Assembly (NCBI GenBank): GCA_950295325.1
Contig: OX485804.1
Coordinates: 34,720,001 to 34,784,000 of the forward strand
DNA: 64,000 nucleotides
Source of the DNA: Polytrichum commune
Lineage: Eukaryota; Streptophyta; Polytrichopsida; Polytrichales; Polytrichaceae
Direction: 5' to 3'
A program made the position numbers and the translations under genes. The stretch's first letter is position 1; each line of letters starts with the position of its first letter. Under the pieces are notes generated by a model. The model was not told where the DNA came from. It searched no databases and saw only the letters and a program-made list of their open reading frames with translations. Of the stretch, positions 9,658 to 22,100 are shown piece by piece.

Positions 9658-10517
9658 TAAACAATCCCGTGACCAATTGTGCGGGCATTCATATGTGTAC
9701 ACAAAATTTAGTGCAACACTCAATATATAAAAGTGGCCAGACACTCCCAATACCCAACGCATTGTCTTATATCAAGTCGGTTCACATGTCAACCATGCTC
9801 TCATTTTGCTTACCATATCCACTTGCTTGTTTGCACCCAATGTATGGTTCTTGCTTGTCCTTCGTAAATCCATCATCGAGCACTCCCCCATGTATGGGTG
9901 GAACATGTAGTGCATAAACGATATGGCAGAAGCTCCATGTGAATGTTTTCGTTCTGTCTTGCATAACTGCTTCATGGGAAGCTGCCCCTTCATGTAACCT
10001 ATTTGTCCTGCCCAAACTCTTCTGTGACTGGACACAACGCGTAGGGCGCCTTTGTCTTGCATGCACACTCCCACAGGAACAACCCATGTGTGCACCATGT
10101 AAATCCGCCCTTAAGGTATAGACACCCTATAACCGATAACGATCCCATCACCGACAAGTAGAGTAGCTCATAAACGCGCATGGCTTTACTAGAAGTCGTT
10201 ATGAATATATATAAAACGCGAGGACAATATGACTCTGTGGAGGGGAAGTTGTTTCCCTTAGATATTGTCGGTCATGTGTGAAGCTATGTGTTGGTTATGG
10301 GCTCTGACCGACTTTCGCACAAAGAAATTTTACACAATCAATTTTGAAAAAAAGGTCATTATTCATGAACCTTATTTTCCTACGGACAAAAAATAACTCC
10401 TCCTTGATATTCCAAGATATGCTATGCTGAAATGCTTAAGTTTTCGGTTATAGGTATGTGTACCTTACATGTTGAAGCGTTATTCACACTTGTTCGTACT
10501 ATTCAATGCCGTGTCAG
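9658..10517. other. Non-coding interval
   Basis: Nothing recognisable was found. Several short open frames occur on both strands but without shared family motifs or good splice context. An acceptor-like GTGTCAG at the right edge leads into the next exon. Confidence 0.4.
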
Positions 10518-11956
10518 GATGCCCCTCCCAACCCGGCCAGTTCCCCCCCAGCTCCCCAGCCAATTGGGTTCGGGGAGGTGATTGCGAGAATGCAAACAGC
10601 TGAACTGGAACGCCCGTTAGGCCTCCCAATGGAAAGGAGGAGTATGGACGACGAGTTTAACAACTTAGCTTCAGATATTGATGTGTGCATGGAACGGTTC
10701 ATGCAACTACAATCATTTATGACCACTGCTTTAGATAGATATAAAGGATGCCGCTTGGTTGGAATGGATGCACACATGCTTGGGAGATTGGTGGTATACA
10801 GTGCCGATATAGGGCTCACCATCCCACAAGTGGAGGCACTCCAACAACGTCTCCCAGAGTTGCACTTAGGGCCGCTTTACACTTAGAGGCCGGGCCAATT
10901 CGTTGTGTAAGAGGCTTGAAATCCTCATTTGTGATTGGTCAAAAGGCTCAAATCGGCCCCAACCCCTTTACATCTAGAGGCCGGGCCGATTTGGTGGTAT
11001 GATTTTTTTAATTAAAAAATGTATGTTATGACACGGCCCAAGCTCGTTGAATTGGGTGCACCCAAAATGGAAGGCCAATTCTTGGCCTAGAGGCCAATGT
11101 CATATTCCACTAAAAAAATCTTCTTAAATAAAGTATAATTTTTTAAAGTGAACTAGATCCATTGGATTATGTGGAATCTAAAGGCTCTATCTTAGATTAT
11201 GCTACATCCGTTGGATTAGGCTACTTTTTTTGAATCAGCTTGGCTTCTTGGCCCGAAGGCCTTTACATATGGGAAAATTGGCCCCCGGTATAATCTTATT
11301 ATAATGTGTAGTAGAGGCCGGCCTCCAACCCAAAAAAGGCTGAAATTTTGTGCAATCGGCCTCAAGGGAAATTGGCCCGGCCTCTAGGTGTAAAGCGGCC
11401 CTTAATAGAGAACGATATGTGGGAAGCTACGCAAGCAATCGAGCCCCATTTAGATGACTTACTCTGCCGTGATTCAGAAGACATGTTGAACCATGTCTAT
11501 GACAACACGGATGAGATCCTCCCAATCACACCATTGTTGGAAGCCTGTCATATTGCCGATCCACAGAATGATGAAGGAGACCCAGTGGAACCCACAATGG
11601 GGGAGCCTACCATTGATTACGAGTTTTACTACTTAGCATCGCAGATCCATGACGTAACACGCGAGTTTATGGGACTACAGAGGACCATGACAACTGCTCT
11701 ACAGAGATATATGGGCACTCTTTTGCTCGGCGATCGCATACACCGCCTTTGTATGTTGGTGTTAGCGGCAGAACACATTGGCTTTGACTCTCAGCAAAAA
11801 GCCTATCTTGGGAGCAAAATACCGGACTTGGCTTACATGGAGAAAGTTACATGGGAGCAATCTAGGGAAATCAAACCTCACTTGCCAAACATCTTTGAGT
11901 CCATGGCCAAACAGTACTCCACAATTTGCGAAAGCCAAGGCACAAATGTAGAGTAA
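10518..11956 (+). pseudogene. Two-repeat exon interrupted by a MITE
   Basis: The left part (10518-10868) encodes DDEFNNLASDIDVCMERFMQ through LPELHL. The right part (11402-11956) encodes LIENDMWEATQAIEPHL and then a second copy of the same ~90-residue domain (DYEFYYLASQIHDVTREFMG ... KIPDLAY ... WEQSREIKPHL), ending at a stop. The two parts share one reading frame across the insertion, with the duplicated TTA serving as a Leu codon. The homologous segment of repeat two confirms the joint (LPELHLIENDMWE against IPDLAYMEKVTWE). The domain is mostly helical and unknown to me. It may be a final exon of the locus upstream. The insertion brings a stop soon after the left border, so this allele is probably broken unless the MITE is spliced out. 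Confidence 0.6.
10869..11401. mobile_element. 533-bp Harbinger/Tourist-like MITE
   Basis: The ends are inverted repeats of 32 bases with one mismatch, beginning GGGCCGCTTTACAC and continuing TAGAGGCCGGGCCAATT. The element is flanked by direct TTA copies at 10866-10868 and 11402-11404. A 3-bp TTA/TAA duplication with a G-rich terminus is characteristic of the PIF/Harbinger superfamily. Diverged partial copies of the terminal motif occur inside the element (near 10968 and 11262). No transposase frame is present, so it is non-autonomous. Confidence 0.93.
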
Positions 11957-12361
11957 TTTAAGTTATGGCATGTTACAAGCATTTATAGCACAATATTCAA
12001 TCGAGTGGACGCCTCCTAGCATAGAATTGGTGTTTCAATGAAGAGGATTGTGGGTGCAAACCTCCTGTTGTGTGACAGTCTATGCAAAAGCCCATTGGAA
12101 GCAAAGAGTATTTGTTTCGCATGGGCAGGTCCATCCAAAGTGTCCATGAGTTCCCAATGAGTTCCCCACATACATCCCAGAAGTCCCAAAATCATCCTAA
12201 AGTCCCATAATGTTTAATATCGCGTTCATTTTGATATGAATGGGTCACAAACATATATACCACACATCGGTCCAGGTTGAGAGGGTATTATGGCATACGA
12301 GTATACCTCTCATCCATCCAACATAAAATCTTGACCCCCTATATGTTTGTTGCCGATTCAC

Positions 12362-12505
12362 ATAACATTATTCAGATCCATAACAATGTTTGTGGGACTG
12401 ACAATATTATGCAGAATATTCCCCGCATTCAGAGTGAATGTGAGGAATAGTCCGCATAATGTTGTCAGTCCCACATAACACTGTTATGGATCTGAATTAT
12501 GTTAT
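12362..12505. mobile_element. Foldback MITE, family A copy 1
   Basis: An almost complete palindrome. The left arm starts ATAACATTATTCAGATCCAT and the right arm ends with its near complement. An inner arm carries GTGGGACTGACAATATTATG and its complement. Related copies occur at 27631-27710, 57880-58004 and 58755-58891. The target duplication could not be set with confidence. Confidence 0.85.
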
Positions 12506-13109
12506 ACACATCAAATGACTTAGACTAAACTAATTTAGGGTCTTTAAAATTGATTATGACGTCAAATCAACTAAAAGTAATAACCTCCAGTTTGTGTATT
12601 ATTTTAGGGCATTTATGTTACCTCTACTCCAATCCACCATGGATGGAAAATGAGTTTGGATGGATGAACTCTTGAACTCTTAGTGAATGAATGTGCATCC
12701 TCTTCTGGAGCTTCTTGTTGGTTTGGTTGAAGCTCCGGAGCTCTCCGCCACACGTTCAAGATCTCCACTCTCCTCATCATTTCCGACCGCAACAATCATC
12801 AGCTCCTTCCTTCTTGCATTTTCGGTCGAGAATCTCGCAGCAGCAATTGAAGTATTTCCCCCCCCTGAAGAAAATACCGAAATCTCATCATTCTTGGTGT
12901 CCGAATCACACATGAAGTGTCCTCCTACTACTTGGGGGTGAGCTCATTCATTACTACAACAGAAGAGAGATGGCAGCAGGTCGTTCGGAGTCTTGATTTC
13001 GAAGAAAAAAAATTCTTGGTGCTTTGGAGATTGGAAATTTCCTTACTTTCATTTTTTCAGGATGATTGAATGAGCAGGAGGTGAGGAGGAAGAAGAAATT
13101 TGAGGTGCC
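12506..13109. promoter_or_regulatory. 5' flank of the ABC1-like kinase gene
   Basis: Presumed promoter and leader region. Open frames near 12687-12941 on both strands lack family resemblance and probably reflect a CT-rich leader. No TATA box was assigned. Confidence 0.35.
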
Positions 13110-16100
13110 ATGGTCATGGCTGCGTCAATTGTGGCCGGGCAGGCAGGCCTGGTATTGAAACCTATCTTGGTGGCAGAAACAAGGTTTTCCAGGAGAGCTC
13201 CGAAAAACTCAGATGGATTGCGAGGTAATAGGCCCGCCCCTTCGCTAGCATCTTCATTATACTCAAATTCAAAGCCAAATTCGGTTTGTCCCGCCAGAGG
13301 TTGTGGAAGCAAGAAGAATAGATGGATAAGTATTCTTGGAGAATCATTCTCACTAAAAGACTTTTAAATGGTAGAGGAGTATTATTTATGTCGAGGGTTT
13401 CCAAGAAGCTGTTGGCTGGGGAGGCATGGATGTTTGTAATTATCACAAGAATCAGTAGCGGAAGAGCAGTTCAATTGTCTCCAATTAAGAAATGCCCCTT
13501 GATATATGCACCATGGACCATAAAAATATCTTTAATCTTTCCCTCAACATGTACCAAGGAGCTCAAATGTTTTCAAGTTGCACTTGCATCCTGAACCCTC
13601 ACTTCGAATGACGGGAAATATAGTTCATGTCATTCCATTCTCATAGAAATTTTTCTCTCAATTGGCACTCATGTAATGTAGGAAAGAAGACTTGGTGGCA
13701 TATCTCACATAAGAAGGAAGAAGGAAGTAAGAAACTGTGCTTTCAAGGTGAAGTTCTTTGAGCTTTTTAGTATATAAATGGGAAGGGACATTAGGGTATG
13801 GTGATTACTTCCTCTCAACACCATCTTTTATGCCCTCCTCAAGTGGTGTTCCAATTTCCCTACTTTGAATAACGTAATAGGCATACATCATTTAAAGTGG
13901 TTCCCATTAGCTCTCTTTACTCTCAATTGGCACCCTTTTGGGTTGGAAAAAGGCTTGGATGCCACACCTCACAGAAGAAGGAACAAGGAACTAAGAAACT
14001 ATGCTGTCAAGGTGAATCTCTTTGAGCTTCATATTATATAAAGGGGGGGAGACATCAAGGGCTAGCTTATGACTTCCTCTTCCCCCCACCAGTTTTTTAT
14101 GCCCTCCCCATGTGGCATTCCAACTTTCCTACTTCAAGTAATGTATTAGGCCTTTATCCTTCAAAGTGGTTCCCATTTATCTCTCTCTTTGGCTCGAATG
14201 ACACCCTTGTGGTTTGACAAAAGGCTTGGTGCCATAGCTCACACAAGAAGGAACATGAAATTAAGAATTCGTGCTTTTAAGGTGAAGCCCTTTGAGTTTC
14301 TCATTATATGATTGGGGAAGGACATAAAGGGTTAGGTGATAACTCCCTCCTCTCACGACCAACTTCCAGCTTTCATGCTTTGGAAAATATCATAAGCCCT
14401 CATTGAAGTGGTTGCCATATAGCTCTCTTTGCTCTTTGTGTACCTGTTCCGCTCCATTCCATGAACTTTCAAATTGTCATTCACATATTCGCAACAGTTA
14501 TTAATTTTGTTTTGCATACATTCTACTTCTACTCAGTATTGGGTGGTCAGCATTAGAGCCCATGTCAGCAGGTTCTTCTGTACTCTACAACTTTGGCAAT
14601 CTATTATGATGAAATCATGTTAACCTGGCTGGTCGGTTTTAGGTCTTTTTTTCTCTGGTTGATGACTACATAATTACTTATCTAGTGTGGCTGGTATGAT
14701 TGGTGGGCAGTTGGTTCAGAAAGTTGGAGATGGAGGAGGATGGACAAAGCGGTGGCAGTGTTACGGACAAGTGTAAAGGAGAATAATTTAATAGCTCTGG
14801 AAACTCAGAGGGAATCTGAAAAAACATTTGAAACAGCAGACGCTTTGTGGGCCTTCAACCAGGAACCATATGAAAGGGATTCTACCAAAAGGAGTAGCAA
14901 ACTTAAGGATGACTTCGTGAGTGAACCTAAAATGGAAGATTCTGCAATTTCTGGTTCTTATGGAAGGAACAGTATTAGAACTGACGACATTCTGGAGAAT
15001 GCTGTGGTGGAGACAGTAGGTCGACTTGGCAATGGAGCGGGCACTTTTTCAACAAAGAAAGCCCAGGAGGATCAATTTCAGGTAAAGTTTTCTTGATTGA
15101 AGCTGTACTCTAATTTTTGTGAGCACAGGTAAACATGTGAAATATTGTACTGCCTACAATTCACTGCTAACGTATGTAGGCCTTATGTGGTCACTGTTTT
15201 TAATCGGGTGCCTATATTTGGTGGCATATGGCAAGGCTTATAGGTAAGAAGGGTTATCAAAAAGACATGTGTTACGATGAGATTGATTGATGTGCTCAAA
15301 TTATAGACACCATTCTAGGTTCAGTGGTGAAACTACAATGGGAAGGCTCTATGCGATTGTTTAAAGAGAAAGAACATCTTTAATTTGGCCTCTTATAACA
15401 TTTGCATCTGAACTCCAATTCTGATGAAACTTGAGATTGTGATTCATTGCAATTGCGAACTGGATGAGACGATTCCTGAGCCAATTAAGCGGCCAAAAAT
15501 GTCTGTGGCTTTGGAAATGCCCACAACAGGGCCACATACCTTAGTCAGATTGGTGCATGGGTTTAAATCGACCTGTAGCTGATCACTCGTACATGATAGC
15601 TGCAAGAGTAATTGGAATTTCTGGAATTTCTGTGCATGGTTTTATTGCAAATTTGAATGAACATGTTCTCTAAAAATCTTTTCTGGTACTGAGTGACCCA
15701 CTAGTGGGATTTCAACAAGGAAAATGATTGACGTGTGAGTTTTGTAGGCCTGCTTATCAATGACTTTTTGGAATTCTTGTGTTTATTGGTGGTGGGCTTA
15801 ACCCTGTCATGTTTTTTTCAGATGTCCAATGCTCCCCTCGATCCCACGGAAACAAATTCTGGAACATGGAATGAAGCAGTTGCCGAGACAGCCAGAATTT
15901 TGCGTACTCAGGGGAGCTCACTTGGAAGAGGTTCTGTATACAAGAAGGGGGAAATTGAGGTACTAGATGCTTTTGTGGAGACAGCAAATGTTCTTCAGAG
16001 TGGCCAATCTTCATTTGTGGGGAGAAGACCTTCAAATGCCCAGAAGCGCAGGAAGTTTTGGGAGAATGTGAAAAATACTGGATTTGCAAAGGCGTTGTTG

Positions 16101-19100
16101 AAGGACAAAGGGGCAATTACAGGCTGGGTACAAAGAGCGGCTCAGAAAATAGGTGTGGCCAACATAGTGGCTGAAGACCTCGAGTTTGTGAAGAGAAATT
16201 TAAAAAAATCTGGTCTGTCTTTGAAAGAGAAAGTTGGAGAGATTGTTGCTCTAAGGATCATTGAAGATGAGAGGCTCGCACCCGCAGCCCAGTCACCATG
16301 GCCCCAACCTTATTACCCTGGTAATGTCCTGATAAACTCATACAACACACAATCATCGCAGTTGTTGATGAATAAGAAAAGCAGGCCTATTTCAATATGG
16401 ATTTGTTAATCATCTCGTACTAAACGCATGTTTAATGTCCAAAGGAGAAGTGGACTAAGGTAAGCAGGCCTAATTTGATTACTCATCTTCAACGGACACC
16501 TAAATTTGTGGTGTGTGGTTAGGTGTGGATCCAACTCAAATTTTTTTAACCATTCTAGGCTCAACATAACTTGGAGGACCTATACGATCGTTCGATAAGA
16601 AAGAAAATTTTCAATTTGAATAATGAATAAGATAATCATGTGAGCTCCAAAAAGTATGAGGAAAATTGCGACAGCCTTGATTTGGAATTGCTAACTATTT
16701 TGTCTTAATCTCATGTTTAATATCATAAGGAGAAGTGGGTGCAGAGTTAATATTGTCCGTTTTAGGCCCACTTACCTCATGTGGACTATGTATATCCTTC
16801 GCAAGTTTGTACACTGAGCCATCATGATGAAGTCCAGATTTGCAGGGCAGCAAGCTTCTGGCAGCCGACTTGAAGGCATTGGAAAGTTATGTGAATTATG
16901 TTCAGGAGTATTTCCAGAGCTTTCAAGTGCCACTGCAGAATGAATATGACCCTGATCAAGTTGCAGCCTACTTTCACCGTCGTCCACATGTTCTCTTTTT
17001 CCGCCTTGTTGAGGTATGCACTTGCCTAATTTTGAAGGCTTGTTTGAGTTAATAGGTGAATATTGGTGAATACATCGTATTAATACACAATATTGATAAA
17101 GGTATTAAAGAATCTACCCAATCTTTATCAAAACAATAATACCAGTCAAACATTGATACTTGGTGGGTATCACAAGATGAGAGAATCTTTGTATACCCGA
17201 GTAACTACACTAAATATGATATTTAGTGTCACTTAATATTTGGATTTACACAGTGCTATATCTTTTTACAACTGATGTAATTTTTTACTAAGTTAATGTT
17301 CTATAATGTCCAAACAACCGATTTAACATTTTTTGGTAAAATAAGAGATATACAATAAGAGAAATCGCATTGCATAATTCCAAATAGTAAGTGACACTAA
17401 ATATCACATTTAGTGTAGTTGGCTTGATACCATCCCAATACTATATTGATACTACTGCAATTTTACCTAGGGATGAAGGTTCTTGCATGTTACATAGACT
17501 AGAATAGTTTCAAAAACAAAAATATCCTCAAATACACGAACTCTACTGGTATCAAAAAACCGCCATCATATATATCCGAGTGGTATGAAAACTAGGTGTT
17601 ACCAGTCCAACACTGGTGTATACTGTATTGAAAATATTTTAGGAGGGTGTGACATCCAGATTTGCAACTTCATATGAGGATTGGAGGCACTAAGAAATTA
17701 GGATTATTCGCTCCTGCTAGTAGATAGCCCTCATTGTTGACTTGTTGGAGAAATTGGTTTTTCTTAAACTCTTGAGTCAAGGAAGTGTAAACCAATCATT
17801 GATTTATGTTTTGAAGGTTGCTGGAGCCTTTGGGTCAGTAGCGTTGCAACAGAGCGTACAGAGGACATTTCTGAAGAGGAACAAAATGGGTGAAATTTCA
17901 GAAAGTGACAACACACGACTTACACTTCAGACAGCCGAATCTTTGAAGCAAGCATTGCTGGGGCTTGGCACTACTTTCATTAAAGGTTTATGTTCTCATC
18001 TTTCCTCTTTAACATTTCAATTTTTCACTGTGATTTTTCCCCAGCTTGTAGTTTTTTTTTACTTGTTTTATTGTTAGGATTTGATTGCCTCATGCTAAGT
18101 TGGGAAGGCGTTGCACCCAGCCTGGTGGGATAAGGTGCTCATTCCGCCATCGAATTATTGTGCCTGTTCTAGTACTGTTGAATTGAACATCAGATCTTTT
18201 TGACGTTGAATTTCTTCACTTACATGTGATAGTCAAGGTTACACTAGTATGTGCATTCTTGTGGTTTTGGTTCCTTATTTTTGGTAATTTGGCATTGATT
18301 GCAGTTGCTCAGTCGCTCTCTGCCAGACCTGACTTGATTGGGACAGAAACTGCAAAGGTAGTCACACTCTGCCTTATGGCATTCCCTTCTTTTTAAATGC
18401 AATGATAATTGCAATACCTTGGGCTCATGCTAAGTGTTTGGCCTTCCAGGAGAACAGGTAGACCAATGTGATATATTGGGGGTCTTACTGCTAAGGAGTT
18501 AAAGACCTTAATTCATAGTTCTATCTTTAGTTCTATGAAGCTTTTACCTTTGGTCCTTTCTAAAACCTTTTACAATCTTTTGGTTCAATCACATTGTTCT
18601 AGTTGGAGTTGTCTAATTCCAACTGAATTCATTCATGCACTCTAACTCCAATCTGTATCATCCATCCACTGGGAGCTGTCTAACTCCACTCTGTATCTAC
18701 CGATTGGAGTTGTCCAACACAAAAATGTTCCATTGGGAGCTGCCTAACTCCTGTGCACAATTCATTCGTAGGTTGTCACACTTTTGTGCACAATTCTTGG
18801 GTTGTCTAACCCTTGTCTGACTCCAGTCACCATTTGCTTACATGCTAAGTATAGCAAGTTTGGTTAGTCATCATTCCTCATCAATCAATCAAGCATTTAA
18901 TCAAAAGATGCCAATACAAGACATCGCAATCTCCCCCCTTTTAAAACATGTTGTAGCTCCTTAAGAGTGAATAGATGTTGTTATTTTGCCAATTGTTTTA
19001 GGGTGTTCTGCCTAGATAGAGTCGCATTCTGCACCCACCATAATTGTTATATCTCATTTGATACTATCTTATTTTTTGTATCATCAATTTTTTGGGTGTA

Positions 19101-22100
19101 GGTACTTTCTGAGCTGCAGGACAGGTTACCCCCATTTCCAACAAATGAAGCTATTGCCATCATTGAGGGACAACTAGGGTGTAGTGTGAAAGAGACATTT
19201 TCCTACCTATCAGAGGAACCTGTAGCTGCTGCTTCCTTTGGCCAGGTAACGATGCTGTAATCCCGTATGTGCGTTCTATTCAAGCTTTCACATTTTGAAC
19301 CCTTAAAGGACCGGGGTGTGTTTATACGGGTGACATGATGATTTTTACAAACCCTCAATGAATATTGAAATTGTATTTTATTCAGTCTAAGGTATTGAAT
19401 CCATATATAAAAAAAAAGGAAGTGAAAATAAAGTCACATGTGGCACTGGTGATTAGATACACATGGTATTTTTTAAGTTTGGTTCATTTATCAAGCCCAA
19501 ATCTCCCTATAGTTCATTCTACATGTATGTATGCTCTGATTGGAACAATGCATATTATGATAAATGGGCTGTATTTAGATGGGTCACTTTTGACGCTTTT
19601 AGCTAAAAATATCAAGAAGCAATTCCAAACCCCTCCTTATGAGAGCTTGAGGCCCTCATAAGCCTCTCAGAGCTTTAAAGGTTTATGTATTTGAGTATCT
19701 GTGATTTGGCCCTGTGGGCCTTGTGGGTGCAATGACCTACCCCCTTCTTTTTAGTATCACAATAGCCTTGTATTATTGAAGGAAGCTCCACTCTAGCTTT
19801 AATAAGGAGAAACCTTTTACATACATGTCAAATGTACTATGTAAATGACTGAATTTTTGTATGTGATAAATTCCAGTCTTGCCAAAGACATTCTACACAC
19901 TTGAATGGAATTTTTCCATGGAATCCTTGGTGAAATATTCGCTAACGTCTTCAATGTATGTGTGTGTAGGTTTATCGGGGACGCTTAATATCTGGAGAAG
20001 AAGTGGCTGTGAAGGTTCAGCGGCCAAATTTACTATTTAATGTTGCTCGAGATGTCTACATTCTTCGAATTGGGGTTTGCTTCATGAACTTTATGCTCTA
20101 CTTCTTAGTTGTGGTTGCATCACTTGCTCCCCCCTTCGTTTCTTTAAATGTTGGTTCAAATATTTCAACTGTCTGCTTTACACCTTCATTCACACACGAA
20201 ATAAGGCGAACAAAATCTAATATATGCTGATATTAGGTGCTGATGTTTTTTTTCTTTCTCTTTCCTTTTCTTCTGTTTTTGAGGAAAACACTAACAAATG
20301 GAATCATTTTGAAGAGCTGCTAAAACATCTAAGAATATGTGAATCACAATTTGATGATTTGATTAGAAATTGACTTTCTCCACAACCTTACTGACTTATG
20401 TGACAACATGCAGATGGTGGTACTCAAAAGAGTTGCAAAGTTGTCCAACAACTACGCACTCATAGCTGATGAGATAGGACAAGGTCTATATGGAGAACTT
20501 GATTACCGTCACGAAGCTTCAAATTCTGCGGAATTTGCGATGGCACACAAGCATGTACCATGGATGTACGTTCCAAAGACATCATCACATATGACAGGGC
20601 GGAAGCTTTTGATCATGGAGTGGCTGAATGGTGATCGTCCATATGACTTGCAATGTGTTGCTCAAGGGAAGGCTTATGAGGATGGGACTTTTCCCACTCT
20701 CGAAGTGCAGCAAGAAGCAAAACAGCGTCTACTGAACATGGTTATTACTTAACCCTTAAAATCAAGGGGCTCAATTTCCAACCTATATACACAATTTCTA
20801 CAAGCCTCACCGAGTTGTAAAATCATAATTTTCATATTTTTGAGTTTGAGATCTTATTAGCACATCTACTCATATGTGACATTGATGATCAAATCACTAA
20901 GTATGTCTTTGCATCCAAGGGCCCCCAGGATGTGTATTTGAACCCAAATCCTCAATACATTATGAATTCAACCAAATTGAAAATTGAACTTGAAGTAAGG
21001 CGAAATCTGATATTATGGATTATTCTGATGAAGAACAGTATATCAGGAATTTCAGATCCAAAGCTGACTTGAGCAAACTCCTTGATTGTATCCGTCCACA
21101 GATTAGTTGTTAGGTTACAGAGCCTGTGATCTTGTGAGTTTATTAAAGTTATCCTCTCAACTAAATATGACTTTTGGTCGGGAGTTGGTTGTTTTGCAGT
21201 GTGGACCTTCCACAATCGGTAAGTTTTTAATGCATCCTTGGAGGTAGCAATGTGGAGGTTTGAGCAAGGAACATTCTATATCAGTGCATTGAAGGTCAAA
21301 CTCATCGTTTTGGGATGGCAAGAGGTGCTAAAATTAGTTTGGCCTTCAATGAACCGAAACAGGTTGCTCTTCATTCAAATTCAAACACTACCTCCAAGTA
21401 TGCACCATCACAAGTGAAAAGAAATCATTTTATATCGTTTGCAAATCAACTAATGGAAATCCATCAGGACCAACTCTCAATGAGAAGTCCCGTTGAGTTA
21501 AAGGATATCTGTATTAGACAGGGTGCATTCACCTGCACAATTATTATAATTCATTCACTAGGTACAATTGCATATTCCATGTCTTGATGACCTCATATTT
21601 TTCTGGACTAATGACAGGGTCTTGTTGGGTGGTAATTCTCTCAGGTGAATAAAGGAACAGAAGCGGCATTAGTTCAACTGCTTGAGACAGGGGTCATGCA
21701 TGCTGATCCGCACCCTGGAAACATTTTGTTGAGCAGGGATGGGCGTTTGCAGTTTATCGACTTTGGTCTTATATGCAAAATGGAGAAAAAGCACCAAAAT
21801 GCCATGTTGGCAGCCATAGCCCACTTGGTAAATGGAGAATGGGAGAGTCTGACTGATGACTTGGCCGAAATGGACGTCGTGAAGCCCACCACAGACCGCT
21901 TTGCAGTTCGTTTGGTATGTAACATCATGTACACAATTAAATGTTCTGCACCTCTAATATTCATGTGATGATTTGGAGCTGAACTGGAAAAGTGTATTGT
22001 GTTGCTTAAAATTTACATTCTTTCATTTTTCTGTGGAAACAATATACATGTGATCTTTGAAGCTGTTTCTCTGTGTTCCCGGCTATATGAATGCCTATGT

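Noticed and set aside
13049-13446. Minus-strand frames overlapping the first kinase exon
   Set aside because: No family similarity, and the plus-strand frame gives a transit-peptide-like start with matching splice phase.
16838-16846. Acceptor at 16845 for kinase exon 4
   Set aside because: The consensus is good but it breaks the phase with the preceding exon; the acceptor ending at 16837 keeps the frame.
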